Shown: positions 1 through 10,042 of the stretch, piece by piece
Layout of the letters: the number at the start of each line of letters is the position of its first letter
Position numbering within the stretch: the stretch's first letter is position 1
Assembly: GCF_020379485.1 (NCBI RefSeq)
Contig: NC_063452.1
Span: 51,770,439-51,834,438, forward strand
Source of the DNA: Brassica napus
Lineage: Eukaryota > Streptophyta > Magnoliopsida > Brassicales > Brassicaceae
Length of the DNA stretch: 64,000 nucleotides
Direction of reading: 5' to 3'
The notes under the pieces: model-generated
The model's database searches: none
What the model was told of the DNA's origin: nothing
Seen by the model: the letters and a program-made list of their open reading frames with translations, nothing else
Made by a program: the position numbers and the translations under genes

Positions 1-182
1 AAAGAGACAAAAATTGTAAATCAAAAGTCAAATCTTTGGTAGTGGTGTATAATAGAATGTTGATGAAGAACAGGAAGAGACGTGGGAGTTGTAGTATGTA
101 TATAAAACTACATTATATAGAATACTCCCAACGACTTTTTTTGGGCGGTAGTCACGGGAAGATGAATCTTGTTCGATAGTAT

Positions 183-1074
183 TTAGGGAATGTTTTCTAT
201 AATTACACAATACGATTTGGGGATAGGAATGTGAAACAGGTTGATCCGTCCCATCCCGTCCCGTATCGCAGCGGGCTCGTCTTCGAGCGGGTCACGGCGG
301 GTCAGGTCCGCGCGGGCTGCGGTCCTCAAAATGGCTGACCAAACCCGTACCGCAAAACATGTAGGCCTTTGCGGATCGACCCGCGGTACATAAATTACAA
401 ACAGACATATGGCTCCTGAACGTTTCAAGACATGATTCAGGACGCTTTATCAGTTTCATGACGCATCAGTAAGTGAGTTTAGTCGAGGATTGAACTGGAT
501 AAGGCAATACCCTTGTTAGTTGAAGATTTTAGTTGGATCAAAACACTAGTTTATTTACTTTTGTTAGACTGCAAACATTTTTAAAATAAACAATACTTTA
601 GTTGTTGAATCCAAATATTATAACTCATAAGTTCATAACAAATGCTTTAGTTTTCTGAATCCAAAATTAAATAAAACAAACACCAAATCAAAAATGCGAA
701 TCCCAAAAATAGATAAAAAAAACACCAATCACACTTCTTGTTCTTCATCTTTATCACCAACAAGCGACAAAAAGATGGAAATTTCTCTTCTTCACCATCA
801 ACTTCATCTTCTGCAAATAAGAATAATAGAAGTTAGTTAAAGATATATTGAAACCTAAAACTCCAAATGTATGATAATGTGAACAAATACATACATGCAA
901 AACTATGAAGAACTCATGGCGGAAACTAGATCTTCTTCTTCGGTGGAAAGTGAGTTTTCAAACTTCTTATGATGACTCGAAGAAGCTCCATTGGTGCAGA
1001 TTGAAGGCGCCTGGGAGACCGGAAGCATCATCGACCCTAAAACCACCATCACCGGAGCTACATAACGTCGAATC

Positions 1075-1113
<39 letters not shown>

Positions 1114-1345
1114 GTTTTAGGCGAAAGCAGAAATAGGGATTTAGGGCTGCGTGTCTTCAAAATCCCGCAGGTTAAGCCCATCCCGCTTTCGACCCGTCCC
1201 GCTTTCGACCCGTCCCACTAGGAACCCGTCCCGCGAGGCCCGCAATTTTGCGGGCTTACCAAATGGAGGCCCAATCCCGCCCCGCAGCAAGCCTTTACGG
1301 GCCAGGCCCGCGGTCCAGGTCCTTGATTGCCATCCCTAAATAAGA
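183..1345. mobile_element. GC-rich relic, possibly hAT-like non-autonomous element
   Basis: Two GC-rich blocks rich in CCCGTCCCG/GCGGG words (about 235-400 and 1160-1340) bracket an AT-rich interior. The outer edges read TATTTAGGGAATG on the plus strand near 180 and TATTTAGGGATGG on the minus strand near 1345, which could be a short imperfect terminal inverted repeat. The two GC blocks resemble each other in the same orientation (both carry CCCGTACCGC/CCCGCCCCGC followed by a GCCTTT...CCCGCGG run), so the layout is not a simple inverted structure. I find no convincing 8-bp target duplication and no coding region. The superfamily is a guess. Confidence 0.3.
1079..1110. repeat. (CT)n microsatellite
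   Basis: Uninterrupted TC dinucleotide run of about 16 units inside the GC-rich relic. It creates spurious Ser-Leu and Arg-Glu reading frames on the two strands. Confidence 0.9.
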
Positions 1346-2453
1346 TATAATTTTATTAAATTTTTTAGGTTTTTACATTTTTAATATATGCATATATAAT
1401 GTTGATGTTAAAAACACATTAAACTCATATATTTACAACAAAAAAAAAATTAAAATGCTAATTTTGAAAATTTAAGCTACTAATTTTTAGATAATATTAT
1501 AAAATTTTGTTTTTTTTAATTTTATTTTTAATGGTAAAACCCCTCAACTATGTTTACTTAATGTAGAAACTCCTAAACTAAAGTTTTACCGGTAGTAGTG
1601 GTAATTATGATCTGTTAGGGTTTAATTCATTAAATAAAATTAGTTTAGGGGTTTTTCGTTAAATACTTAGTTTGAGGCTTTTTTTATCCACAACAAACTT
1701 AGTTAAGAGGTTTTAAAGTTAAAAATCCTATTATTACTTATGTTAACTATCAATAAAGAGCTATTTTCAAAAATACATTTTTCAAAAATAATATTTAAAT
1801 AAATTAAAAATAAAAATAAAAAAGTAAATTTTTATTGTTTTCGAATTATACTTTTTCAAATTCAAACTTTTTTATAAAAAAAATGAAATTCAAAAATTCT
1901 TTTTGAAGCTATTTTTTAAATATTTATTTAAATATTTATTAAAACCTTAAACTCCACATTCCAAAATCTCTACCACATCTCTCAACTCTAAACTTCAAGT
2001 ATAGTAATTAACCCTAGAATTATAAATGTATTTTTCTCTTTTTAAAAGCGAGGATAAAAATAGTTAAAGTAAACATGAAAAGTGGTATTATGAATGTAGT
2101 ATTTTTGGCAATTTTCCTAAGCGAAATCTGAAAATGTGTAAAAAAACTTTCTCATTAAGGTTTGAACAGTCATTTAAAAAAAATACACATATATGAGAAA
2201 TTTGGGTATGTGTTTTCTTCCAGACAATTTACATGGTAAATCGTAAATCGATAACAGACGATCTAGATATCAAAGGAAAGTATTACATACCCGAATTAGA
2301 AAGTATTTTGAAAGGTCCACACTGTATTACTAAGCGTGTTCCTATAAAATTTGACCACATAAACCAATAGCGTATATCATAAAAAAAAAATTTATATTGT
2401 TTTAAGACTTATTCTTGTGTTCACCTCCTAGAGTGAACCTCTAGGTTCACCAA
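1346..2453. other. AT-rich intergenic DNA
   Basis: I see no coding potential or recognisable gene here. The stretch contains one small foldback sequence (listed separately) and, at about 2418-2452, a local palindrome built on GTTCACCTC/GAGTGAACCTCTAGGTTCACC just outside the next foldback element. Confidence 0.6.
1535..1716. repeat. Small foldback/MITE-like inverted repeat
   Basis: TAAAACCCCTCAACTATG at 1535 is mirrored by the reverse complement of the sequence ending at 1716 (TAAAACCTCTTAACTAAG), and inner segments around 1564-1583 and 1650-1680 also pair. The arms are roughly 80 per cent alike by eye. No target duplication could be assigned. Confidence 0.5.
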
Positions 2454-3110
2454 CCAATAGGATTGTGTTATTTCATATTCGATATCTTTAAAAAAAGAAA
2501 ACAAAATATTGCCAAATTATATTATCTTTTTATAATAAAAGGTAAAAAATAAAAAATAGTAATAACTACAAAAAAAAAATATTTTTGACGTCGTCAGCAA
2601 AACATTAAACCCTAAATCCTAATCTCTAAACCCTAAACCCTAAACCCTAAACCCTAAACCCTAAACCCTAAACCCTTGGGTAAACTCTAAACTCTAGGAT
2701 AAATTTTAAACTCTAGGATAAATTTTAAACTCTAGGATAAATCTTAAACTCTAAATGATCAAAATCACTAAACACTAAAACACTCAAGGGTTTAGGGTTT
2801 AGGATTTAGGGTTTAGTGTTTTTATTTAGAGTTTAGGATTTATCCAATGGTTTAGGGTTTACCCAAGGGTTTAGAGTTTACCCAAGGGTTTAGGGTTTAG
2901 CCAAGGGTTTAGGGTTTAGGATTTAGGGTTTAGGGATTAGTATTTAGGGTTTAGTGTTTTGCTGATGACGTTAAAAATATTTTTTTAATTCTTTTTTCTG
3001 TAGCTGCTATTTTCTTTTAATTTTTTTAATTTTAAAAAAATAATATAAATTAATAATATTTTGTTTTCTTTTTTAAATATATCGAATTTGAAATAATAAA
3101 ATCCTATTGG
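2454..3110. mobile_element. Foldback element with telomere-like repeats in its stem
   Basis: Long terminal inverted repeats start CCAATAGGATT at 2454 and end AATCCTATTGG at 3110. They continue through a paired ATATCTTTAAAAAAAG / TTTTTTAAATATAT segment, GACGTCGTCAGCAAAACA at about 2588, and its mirror TGTTTTGCTGATGACG at about 2952. The inner stem is CCCTAAA repeats on the left and TTTAGGG repeats on the right, so the whole element can fold into one hairpin. There is no ORF. It ends about 20 bp from where homology between the two cis-prenyltransferase copies begins, so it forms the distal promoter of the first copy. Confidence 0.75.
2607..2950. repeat. Interstitial telomere-type repeats, opposed orientations
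   Basis: About nine CCCTAAA units on the left (2607-2680, partly perfect) and a degenerate TTTAGGG series on the right (2787-2950) are separated by a degenerate AAACTCTAGGATAAATTTT tandem. The head-to-head arrangement comes from the inverted structure of the foldback element rather than from a chromosome end. Confidence 0.85.
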
Positions 3111-3320
3111 CTAACTTGTTTTAATCATATCAAGAGTCATTGATCACCCATTTTCTCCAGTCCCCTAAAAATCAGCCATATCATATGCTCATGCCATTTG
3201 CATTCCCTCTCAAAAACAAACTTCATATCTCTCTTGTTTATATTTCAATCACATCAAGTATACAAAAATAAAACTTACGTGTTCTTGCCATTCTCCATTC
3301 CCATAACCATATAAGCCGAG

Positions 3321-4133
3321 ATGAATACCCGAGAAGAAGTAGGTGAATTCTCTAAACTCTTCAATGGTTTCATGACTCTAATGAGGAGATTCATATTCAA
3401 AGTTCTATGCGTCGGTCCAATCCCTAACCACATCTCATTCATCATGGATGGAAACCGCAGATTCGCCAAGAAACACAATCTTCAAGACCTAGACGCAGGA
3501 CACAGAGCTGGTTTTGTATCCGTAACACATGTTCTTCAGTACTGCCAAGAGATTGGTGTACCGTACGTCACACTCTACGCCTTTGGCCACGATAATTTCA
3601 GGAGAGAACCTGAAGAAGTCAAGTGTGTGATGGATCTGATGCTTGAGAAAATCGAGCTCACAATCGATCAAGCTATCTCCGGGAATCTAAACAATTTGAA
3701 AGTGATCTTTATTGGTGATTTGAATATGTTAAACGAGCGTCTTAAAGCCGCAGCGCAGAGACTGATGGAAGTTACCGAGGAGAATAGAGGTTTAATGGTT
3801 GTGGTTTGCGTTGCTTACAGCACAAGTCACGAGATTGTTCACGCTATTAGAGAATCTTGTGTAAAGAAGTGTGGTGATGGAGATAGTCAGGTTTTGGAGG
3901 TGAGTGACATTGAAGAGTGTATGTATACATCAATTGTTCCTGATCCTGCTCTTGTAATAAGAACAGGAGGACGAGATCGGCTGAGTAACTTCATGACTTG
4001 GCAGACTTCAAAGTCTCTCCTTCATACCACGGTGGCTCTTTGGCCGGAGTTAGGTCTTTGGCATTTGGTTTGGGCTATTCTTAAATTCCAGAGGATGCAA
4101 AATTACTTGCAGAAGAAGCAAAAACTCGACTAA
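3321..4133 (+). CDS. cis-prenyltransferase (undecaprenyl/dehydrodolichyl diphosphate synthase family), copy 1
   Basis: Single-exon 270-aa protein of the UPP synthetase family, which condenses isopentenyl diphosphate onto an allylic primer in the cis configuration for dolichol-type or shorter polyprenols. The pyrophosphate-binding motif [14 protein letters not shown] is at residues 37-50 with catalytic-type Asp43. The aromatic/acidic core YVTLYAF..DNF is near 82-93. The C-terminal motif [15 protein letters not shown] starts at 214, followed by [19 protein letters not shown]. The usual Glu after GG or SG (RTSGE/RTGGE) is Arg218 here. There is no obvious transit peptide; a hydrophobic/basic stretch covers residues 15-31. 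The start is the first in-frame ATG after a leader conserved with copy 2. It probably corresponds to At5g60500 or At5g60510 (synteny from memory). The family assignment is firm; activity is uncertain because of the substitution. Confidence 0.93.
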   Translation: MNTREEVGEFSKLFNGFMTLMRRFIFKVLCVGPIPNHISFIMDGNRRFAKKHNLQDLDAGHRAGFVSVTHVLQYCQEIGVPYVTLYAFGHDNFRREPEEVKCVMDLMLEKIELTIDQAISGNLNNLKVIFIGDLNMLNERLKAAAQRLMEVTEENRGLMVVVCVAYSTSHEIVHAIRESCVKKCGDGDSQVLEVSDIEECMYTSIVPDPALVIRTGGRDRLSNFMTWQTSKSLLHTTVALWPELGLWHLVWAILKFQRMQNYLQKKQKLD

Positions 4134-4499
4134 ATAGGTTTAACTTAAATACTAGCATGGTCGGACAGATTTATGAGGACATAAAACATAGTAATAATTA
4201 ATTTACTTACAAAGTAGAGAACCTATGTATTAGTTTTTAAAATTTTGGGAGCCAGCACGAATGTCTCATTATGCTTTGTCCAAAACCGGTCCCATGAACT
4301 CTTAACACTTATGTCGGAGTTGCATGTTTTTTGTGGCACAAGAAATGATAGATAGGAACGAGAAAACAGAAGAAATCATCCTTATTATGCATTGGATCCA
4401 AACAAAAACCTAAAGACAGATGATCGCGATTCAACGATGCTAAAACACTAAAATTTAAACATATTTCGATAAATAAAAACAAATAAACATTTGAAAATT

Positions 4500-5155
4500 T
4501 TAGAACCTAGCCACACCTTGACCAGGTTTGCCTTGGAACCTGCAGACATTACAGAGAGGTAAGAACAGAGAAAGAATCTGATAATTGTCTTCTCCACCCA
4601 TAGTGGGCATCAGGACTCCAATCTTAACCAGACTAACGTATCCAGGCAGATAGGTTTTCCCAAAACTCCCTCCAGGAGATCACTCAGGTTAAAGAACTTA
4701 AACTGAGTCTCAAGATGAGCAAAAACATCATTTTTTTTGTTTCGAATACCATGAAGTTTGGGGCCGAAGCCCACAATTTCCGCCAAACCCAATATCACAA
4801 CATGTAGTATTAGTTTCGTCCCATCGGGGTCACTCAAACTGGGAGACCTCTGACACAATCGACATAATATTTTCTAATTGAGCTAATCACCTTTCTAGAT
4901 AAGCAAATTAATGACCTTTCCAGATGAGCAAAAACATCATCTTCAGGCAACTGATAGTTACGAACTCTGTCTTCTTCTTTCCCTATTGGTCTATAACCTT
5001 AATATCCATCTGAAAATACCAGATACGCGACTCTCACGTTATTCCTCTCATCTGTTCTCTCAACAACAATTTCTCTTTCTTCAAGATTGATTCTCCCTTC
5101 TGCTTCACCTCCTGTTGGGACGTTCCATCTCACAACCAGAGAGTGGAGAATCAAT
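4500..5155 (-). pseudogene. Truncated root-cap/LEA-related pseudogene (exon 2 relic)
   Basis: On the minus strand this matches the second exon of the intact root-cap gene at 17344-18068, in the same position relative to its cis-prenyltransferase. Homology runs from the C-terminal codons (about 4503) to about 5155, roughly the middle of that exon, then stops. Defects visible by eye include a short deletion near 5123, frame-breaking indels, loss of the upstream half and the signal-peptide exon, and a roughly 190-bp insertion at 4732-4921. No full-length product is possible. It shows that the duplicated unit contained both genes. Confidence 0.85.
4732..4921 (-). mobile_element. Retroposed insertion with 19-bp target duplication and A-tail
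   Basis: The 19-bp sequence AGATGAGCAAAAACATCAT occurs at 4713-4731 and again at 4922-4940, exactly flanking this insert, whereas the intact paralogue has a single site. The insert begins on the plus strand with a run of T, so read on the minus strand it ends in an A-tail. A long target duplication and A-tail are hallmarks of LINE-type target-primed insertion. The body (190 bp) is unidentified; it could be a SINE or a truncated transcript. Confidence 0.75.
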
Positions 5156-5724
5156 TTGGTGAGAATTCCAAAATTAAACGTGCTTAAATTAGAGTAAGAA
5201 TCATGATATATTAGAAAATGATTCTTATACGGTGGGAGGGAAGCCAGAGTACATAAAAAGATTATGAGGTAACCGTAAGAATAATAAATAAGTCTTTGGC
5301 ATTCCAAAAGTTAATACATGGATCATCATACAGGAGAGAGTTACATGATGTTTACATGATGGGTTACTTTGTCATTGACCTTTAACACATTTAGGTACTT
5401 TACACTTGAGGGCGCTGTTTGTTTCTCCATTCAAATGATCCATTCAAATGGAAATGAGCTTCTTGTTTGTTTATACACAAAAAGTACAACTCATTCAAAT
5501 AGCTCATTTGAATGATTTTCGAAAAATTAGGTTTAATTTCAAAAACCAGTTGACTGAACCGAATTGGATCATTTGGCTGGAATTGGTTCAGTCAAAATAT
5601 CAAAATGTCAATTTTGCCCCTCGCCAAATCCTAAAATTACAAACCTAAAATCTAAAGCGTGAAAGATCTCTCTCTCGTATCTCTCTTTGCAGTCTGCGAA
5701 GATCACCATGAAATCACCATAGCT

Positions 5725-5995
5725 TGAGCTCTCTCTCTCTCCGCCGCGTCTCCTCTCCGTCTCTCTCTCCGCCGCGTCTCCTCTCTGTCTCTCTCTCTCC
5801 GCCGCGTCTCCTCTCCGTCTCTCTCTCTCCGCCGCGTCTCCTCTCCGTCTCTCTCTCCGCCGCGTCTCCTCTCCGTCTCTCTCTCTCTGCCGCGTCTCTT
5901 CTCCGTCTCTCTCTCTCTCTCTCTCTCCGCCGCGTCTCCTCTCCGTCTCTCTCTCTCAAGTATATCTCTCCGCCTCTCTCTCTCAAGTATATCTC
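5725..5995 (+). repeat. CT-rich minisatellite in Harbinger 5' leader
   Basis: Imperfect tandem repeats of a roughly 30-bp unit (CTCTCTCTCCGCCGCGTCTCCTCTCCGT) with variable CT runs, followed by two CTCTCAAGTATATCTCTC units. It lies between the left terminus and the first Harbinger gene and looks like an expanded pyrimidine-rich leader. Long open frames on both strands here are composition artefacts. Confidence 0.8.
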
Positions 5996-6199
5996 TCGCA
6001 TACTATTAATGGGTTTGCTTGGTTTGCTAGTTCACTGATGTTGTTCATTGATGGGTTTTATTGTGAATCTCATAGCTTGTGCTTAAGCAAGAGATCTCGT
6101 GATGGGTTTGATTCTGAATCTCATAGCTTGCTAGTTCACTGATGTTGTTCCTTTATTTCCATTTTTGAAGGGCTTTTTACTAAGTTTTTTGAAGGAACT

Positions 6200-6375
6200 A
6201 TATGAACTAGTAGAATCTCATAGCTTGTGAATTATGAATGATGGGTTTGAGTCATAGCTTGTGAAGGAACTATCTGAAGAATTATGAATGATGGGTTTGA
6301 GTCATAGTTTGTAAAGGAACTATCTGAACTAGTAGAATCTGATAGCTTGTGAATTATGAATGATGGGTTTGAGTC
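6200..6375 (+). repeat. Short tandem duplications in Harbinger leader
   Basis: The block GAATTATGAATGATGGGTTT...GAGTCATAGCTTGTGAAGGAACTATCTGAA recurs about three times with small differences. There is no coding signal. It is internal slippage or duplication within the element. Confidence 0.65.
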
Positions 6376-6604
6376 ATGAGATTACTTAAGATGTTAGCTT
6401 TAAGTCTCATGTGGGTTTTAGTATGCTTCAGTGACAACCATTGCTCACTGTCTCCCTAGAGAGTTTATGGGATCTTTTACTACGTTTTTTTATCTTCTTG
6501 TTTGTGGTTTCATATCTCTGAAAATGTATTTCCATCTCATTCTTGATGCTTGTAATATCTGCAGGTGATCTTGTCTCATATTCAGTGACCTGTTTCCAAT
6601 TTCA

Positions 6605-7659
6605 ATGACATCTGTTCCTGGCACCGATGTAAGTTTATTTTTACTCTTAGTTTTGTGTAGCATAGGTTCATAACTGCTTTGTGGTTCCAGACTTTAAAAG
6701 TTCTATTTTCAAAATAAAGTCTCTCGCATGGACTGATGAACAAACCCGGTTCTATCTCCAACTGAGAATTGAGGAGAAGCTGAAAGGAAATGATAGAAAA
6801 CAAAATGTGAATGAAGCTGGGAGACAGTCCATCATCGAAAAATTCTTTGATGCTTATGGAGAAAGGCACCCTTGGAGAAAGTTTGGGATCAAGCACACCA
6901 CTTGCAAGACTCAGTATACTAAATACAAGCGGTTGATTAACAAGAGAACTGGCCTTGGCTTTGATGCATATGGGTTCATAGAAATGTCAGATGACTGGTG
7001 GAATGAACTTTTTAAGGTATAATCAGTTACTTTGTTCTATCTGTATACAATTTGTTTGTGTGTATACAATTTTCTGAACTCTTGTATTGGTTTTTCAGGA
7101 ATGGCCAGCAGCAAGAAAGCTTAAAGAGAAGCCAATAGCAAATATTGACTTGTTGGAAAAAGTGTTTGGATTAGTTCACATTAGTGGAGCTGAAGGATGG
7201 GCTGCTCAACAAGGTGAAGACCATTTGGATCAGCAAAGCGTAGACCATCAGGATCATGATGATGGTGATGCTGAAGAGACAGATGCGACAAATATGCAAA
7301 TTCCTCCTACTCAGGATGCTCCAGCTGAATCAAGAACTGTTGGCCCTTCATCTTCTAGTAGATCAAAAGGTAGCAGGAAAAGATCAAGGGCCACGCAAGT
7401 AGGACAGGCTGTAGCAGATGTTCTTTCTGACAAGAACAAGATGATAAGGAGCCACCCTGAGTTCAGTTGCAACCAGCTTACAGCTATGGAAGCCTTACAC
7501 TCGCTGTCTGCTATCAGGCATTGGTCTCCTTTGTACAAAGCAGCTATCAACCATCTCAAGCAGGACCCAACCAATCGTCAGACCTTCTTGTTCTTTAAAG
7601 ATGATGAGAACAAGGTTCTCTACTTGGAGTTTGCTACTGGTGAAAGCAGAGATGCTTGA
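6605..7659 (+). CDS. Harbinger ORF1, Myb/SANT-like DNA-binding protein
   Basis: Helper protein of PIF/Harbinger elements, which binds the element ends and brings the nuclease to them. The Myb/SANT-like domain runs from about 6723 (SLAWTDEQTRFYLQLRIEEK) to about 7016 (MSDDWWNELFK). A phase-0 intron follows (donor GTATAATC at 7017, acceptor TTCAG before 7100). The second exon continues EWPAARKLKEKP..., an acidic linker, a basic SRSKGSRKRSR nuclear-localisation-like stretch, and a helical C-terminus to TGA at 7657-7659. The first exon is uncertain: a candidate ATG at 6605 with donor GTAAGT at 6629 needs an acceptor near 6720 to stay in frame. No stop codon interrupts the domain exons. Confidence 0.7.
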
Positions 7660-8119
7660 AGACTATCCTACTTCGAGTTTATGTCTTCTAGTTCTATATT
7701 ATCCTACTTGGAGTTTATGTCTTTTAGTTTTATGAGAACCATCTTTTGTTTTGTGAGAATCATCTTTTGTTTTATGAGAATCATCTTTTGTTTTATTTGG
7801 TGTAGTGGTTCTGACACTTCAGGTTTGGTACTGGTTCTGATTTTTTAGGTTTGGTGAAGTAGAGGATACTGTTTGGTGAAGTAGAAGCTTGCTGTGATTG
7901 TTTGGTGTCTGTTTGGTGAAGTAGAAGCTTGCTGTGATGGACAATAATGTAAGCTTGCTGTGTCTTTTATTTAGTTTTTACGTAGGTTGATCAGTAGTTT
8001 CACTGTTGTGATCACTGATTTTCATTAAGTTGACAATGTTGCAAATCGAGCCAGAGCCTACGTTATATACGGTGAAGAGCGACTAGTAGTCAGGATCTAA
8101 CTAAAGATCAATTGTAATT
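7660..8119 (+). other. Inter-ORF spacer of the Harbinger element
   Basis: Non-coding spacer with small internal duplications: GAGTTTATGTCTTYTAGTT twice, ATCTTTTGTTTTRTGAGAATC three times, and GTTTGGTGAAGTAGAAGCTTGCTGTGAT about twice. No further gene is seen. Confidence 0.6.
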
Positions 8120-8124
8120 TTGCA

Positions 8125-9527
8125 GGAAATATTAAGACTTCTCGTTGAAGATGATGAGCTGGATTTGTTGTTTGATGAGAATCAGCACATGTATACTCTT
8201 GTAGAGGAAATGTTTGGAGTGCCAGAAGCTGATACTAATAGGCAATCAGTCAGGACAAACCGAGGTGAAGGTTGGCGACGTGTGCAGCGTTTCATGAACG
8301 GGTCCGAGGTACAATGCTATGAGATTATGCGCATGAACCAGGAAACATTTAAGAGTTTGTGTAAGATGCTATCAGAAAAGTATGGGTTAAAGGAGACTCT
8401 TAATGTCTACGTTGAGGAGAGTGTTTCAATGTTCTTAGAGACGGTTGGACAAGACGTAACTGTACGGGATATATCAGAGCGTTATCAGCATTCAACTAAC
8501 ACTATGTAAAGGAAGCTAGAAGAGGTATTAAGTTCTCTCTTGAAGCTTGGTGTTTGTTCAAATCCTATAGTTCTTATTAATATGAACAGAATACCAACGT
8601 TATTATGGGATTTGATAAAGAGTGGCCTTGTTCTTATTAATATGGTGTTTGTTGTTGTAGGCGCCTTGTTCTAGAATTGCATTTTAACGTTGGTATTATG
8701 TTCTGTTACAGGTATTAAGTTCTCTCTTGAAGCTTGCATCAGACATTGTGAAACCGACTAGGAATGAGTTTGCAACTGCTAGTCCTTTTCTAGAAGGTAA
8801 ACCACAGTATTGGCCTTACTTTAAGAACTGCATAGGTGCTTTAGATGGAACTCATATTGCTGTCCGTCCACCATCTGGGAATAGTGAGCCATTTAGAGGT
8901 AGAAAAGGTTAACCAACCATGAATGTGCTGGCTATTTGTAATTTTGACATGAGGTTCATCTACGCTTATGTTGGAGTTCCCGGGAGAGCACATGACACGA
9001 AGGTGCTAACATACTGTGCTACTGAAGAAGCTTCTTTTCCTCACCCACCAGCTGGAAAATACTACTTGGTCGACTCAGGCTACCCAACCAGAACTGGTTA
9101 CTTAGGTCCTCATCGCAAGACTAGATACCATATAGATCAGTTCAACAGAGAAGGTCCACCATCAAACACTAGGGAATTGTTCAACCGCAAGCACTCCGGT
9201 TTAAGATCAATGATTGAGAGGACTTTTGGTGTTTGGAAAGCCAAGTGGAGAGTTTTAGACAGAAAGCATCCCAAGTATGAGTTGAAGAAATGGATAAAGA
9301 TTGTGACATCAACCATGGCCCTCCACAACTTTATTCGAGATTCACAACATGGAGATACTGATTTTTCTTATTGGGAAGGAGTGGAATCATATGAACAGCA
9401 TGGTGATGATCAAGAAGAGCATGTTGGATACATTCCGCAGGGTGATAGACTGATGGAGAGTGTGCGTCACTGTATTACTATGGAGATGGCAAGAGGAACT
9501 AGACTTCCATACTATACATTTTTTAAA
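8125..9527 (+). pseudogene. PIF/Harbinger DDE nuclease (HARBI1/DDE_Tnp_4 type), nonsense-disrupted
   Basis: The transposase opens after a TTTTGCAG acceptor (8124). It has an N-terminal helix-turn-helix region (GSEVQCYEIMRMNQETFKSL) followed by a DDE_Tnp_4 nuclease. All three catalytic positions are visible: Asp in IGALDGTHI (about 8840-8866), Asp in YYLVDSGYP (about 9060), and Glu in SMIERTFGVWK (about 9210). Two in-frame TAA codons interrupt it, at 8506-8508 (after TNTM, before RKLEE) and at 8910-8912 (in GRKG-stop-PTMNVLA, where the family normally has an aromatic residue). The reading frame is otherwise continuous if 8525-8711 is spliced out. A recent loss of function is inferred. Confidence 0.85.
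8523..8736 (+). repeat. Intron-like insertion flanked by 27-bp direct repeat
   Basis: AGGTATTAAGTTCTCTCTTG (first 20 of 27 bp) occurs at 8523-8549 and again at 8710-8736. Between them is about 160 bp with an imperfect inverted repeat (AGAATACCAACGTTATTA against TAACGTTGGTATTATGTTCT). The first copy begins with AG|GT, a usable donor, and the second is preceded by TTCTGTTACAG, a usable acceptor, so the coding sense KLEE|VLSSLLKLASD is kept after splicing. Confidence 0.6.
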
Positions 9528-10042
9528 TTTCAGTTTTATAAACATTATTGTTGGCATTTGAATATCTACTTTATTTGAATGTCTACTTTGAACTGTTTGA
9601 AAGTTTATTAAAATTTGAATATCTACTTAGAGTTGTTTGAAAGTTTATTAAAAAATTATTAAAATTTGAGTCTATTTTATAAATAAAGTTATATGAAATT
9701 TATATGAAATAAAAATTTATAAATGTCAAAATGCTAATTTTAAAATAATTTCAGTGTAAATATATTTTAGAATGAATAATAAAATTTTCTGTAGTTAAAA
9801 TTGATATCAAATATATGATTAAATCAAAACATGGATATATATGTAATTTGGTTATTAAACTCATTTGAATGATTCATCTAAATGGAGAAACAAACATAAA
9901 ATTCATTCAAATGGTTCATTCAAATGACTCATCCAAATGGAGAAACAAACATGACCAAAAATTTGAATGGATCATTTAGATGGAGCACATAAATGGATCA
10001 GCTGGATGAATTCATCTAAATGAAGAAACAAACAGGGCCGAG

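Larger units (their letters stand above)
5411..10039 (+). mobile_element. PIF/Harbinger DNA transposon, about 4.6 kb
   Basis: Terminal inverted repeats GGCGCTGTTTGTTTCTCCAT (5411) and, read on the minus strand from 10039, GGCCCTGTTTGTTTCTTCAT. Many subterminal copies of ATTCAAATGA/TCATTTGAAT words follow at both ends. A 3-bp direct repeat GAG (5408-5410 and 10040-10042) fits the 3-bp target duplication size of this superfamily, although TWA is the usual site. The element holds the two expected genes in the same orientation: a Myb/SANT-like DNA-binding protein and a DDE nuclease. The nuclease is broken, so the element is probably immobile unless helped in trans. Confidence 0.85.

Noticed and set aside
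2607..2950. Chromosome end or subtelomere
   Set aside because: The telomere-like units are short, degenerate and arranged as the two arms of a foldback element amid single-copy genes.
5714..6038. Arg/Glu-rich and Ser/Leu-rich ORFs of about 100 aa on opposite strands
   Set aside because: Both come from the CT-rich minisatellite of the Harbinger leader and have no domain or codon structure.
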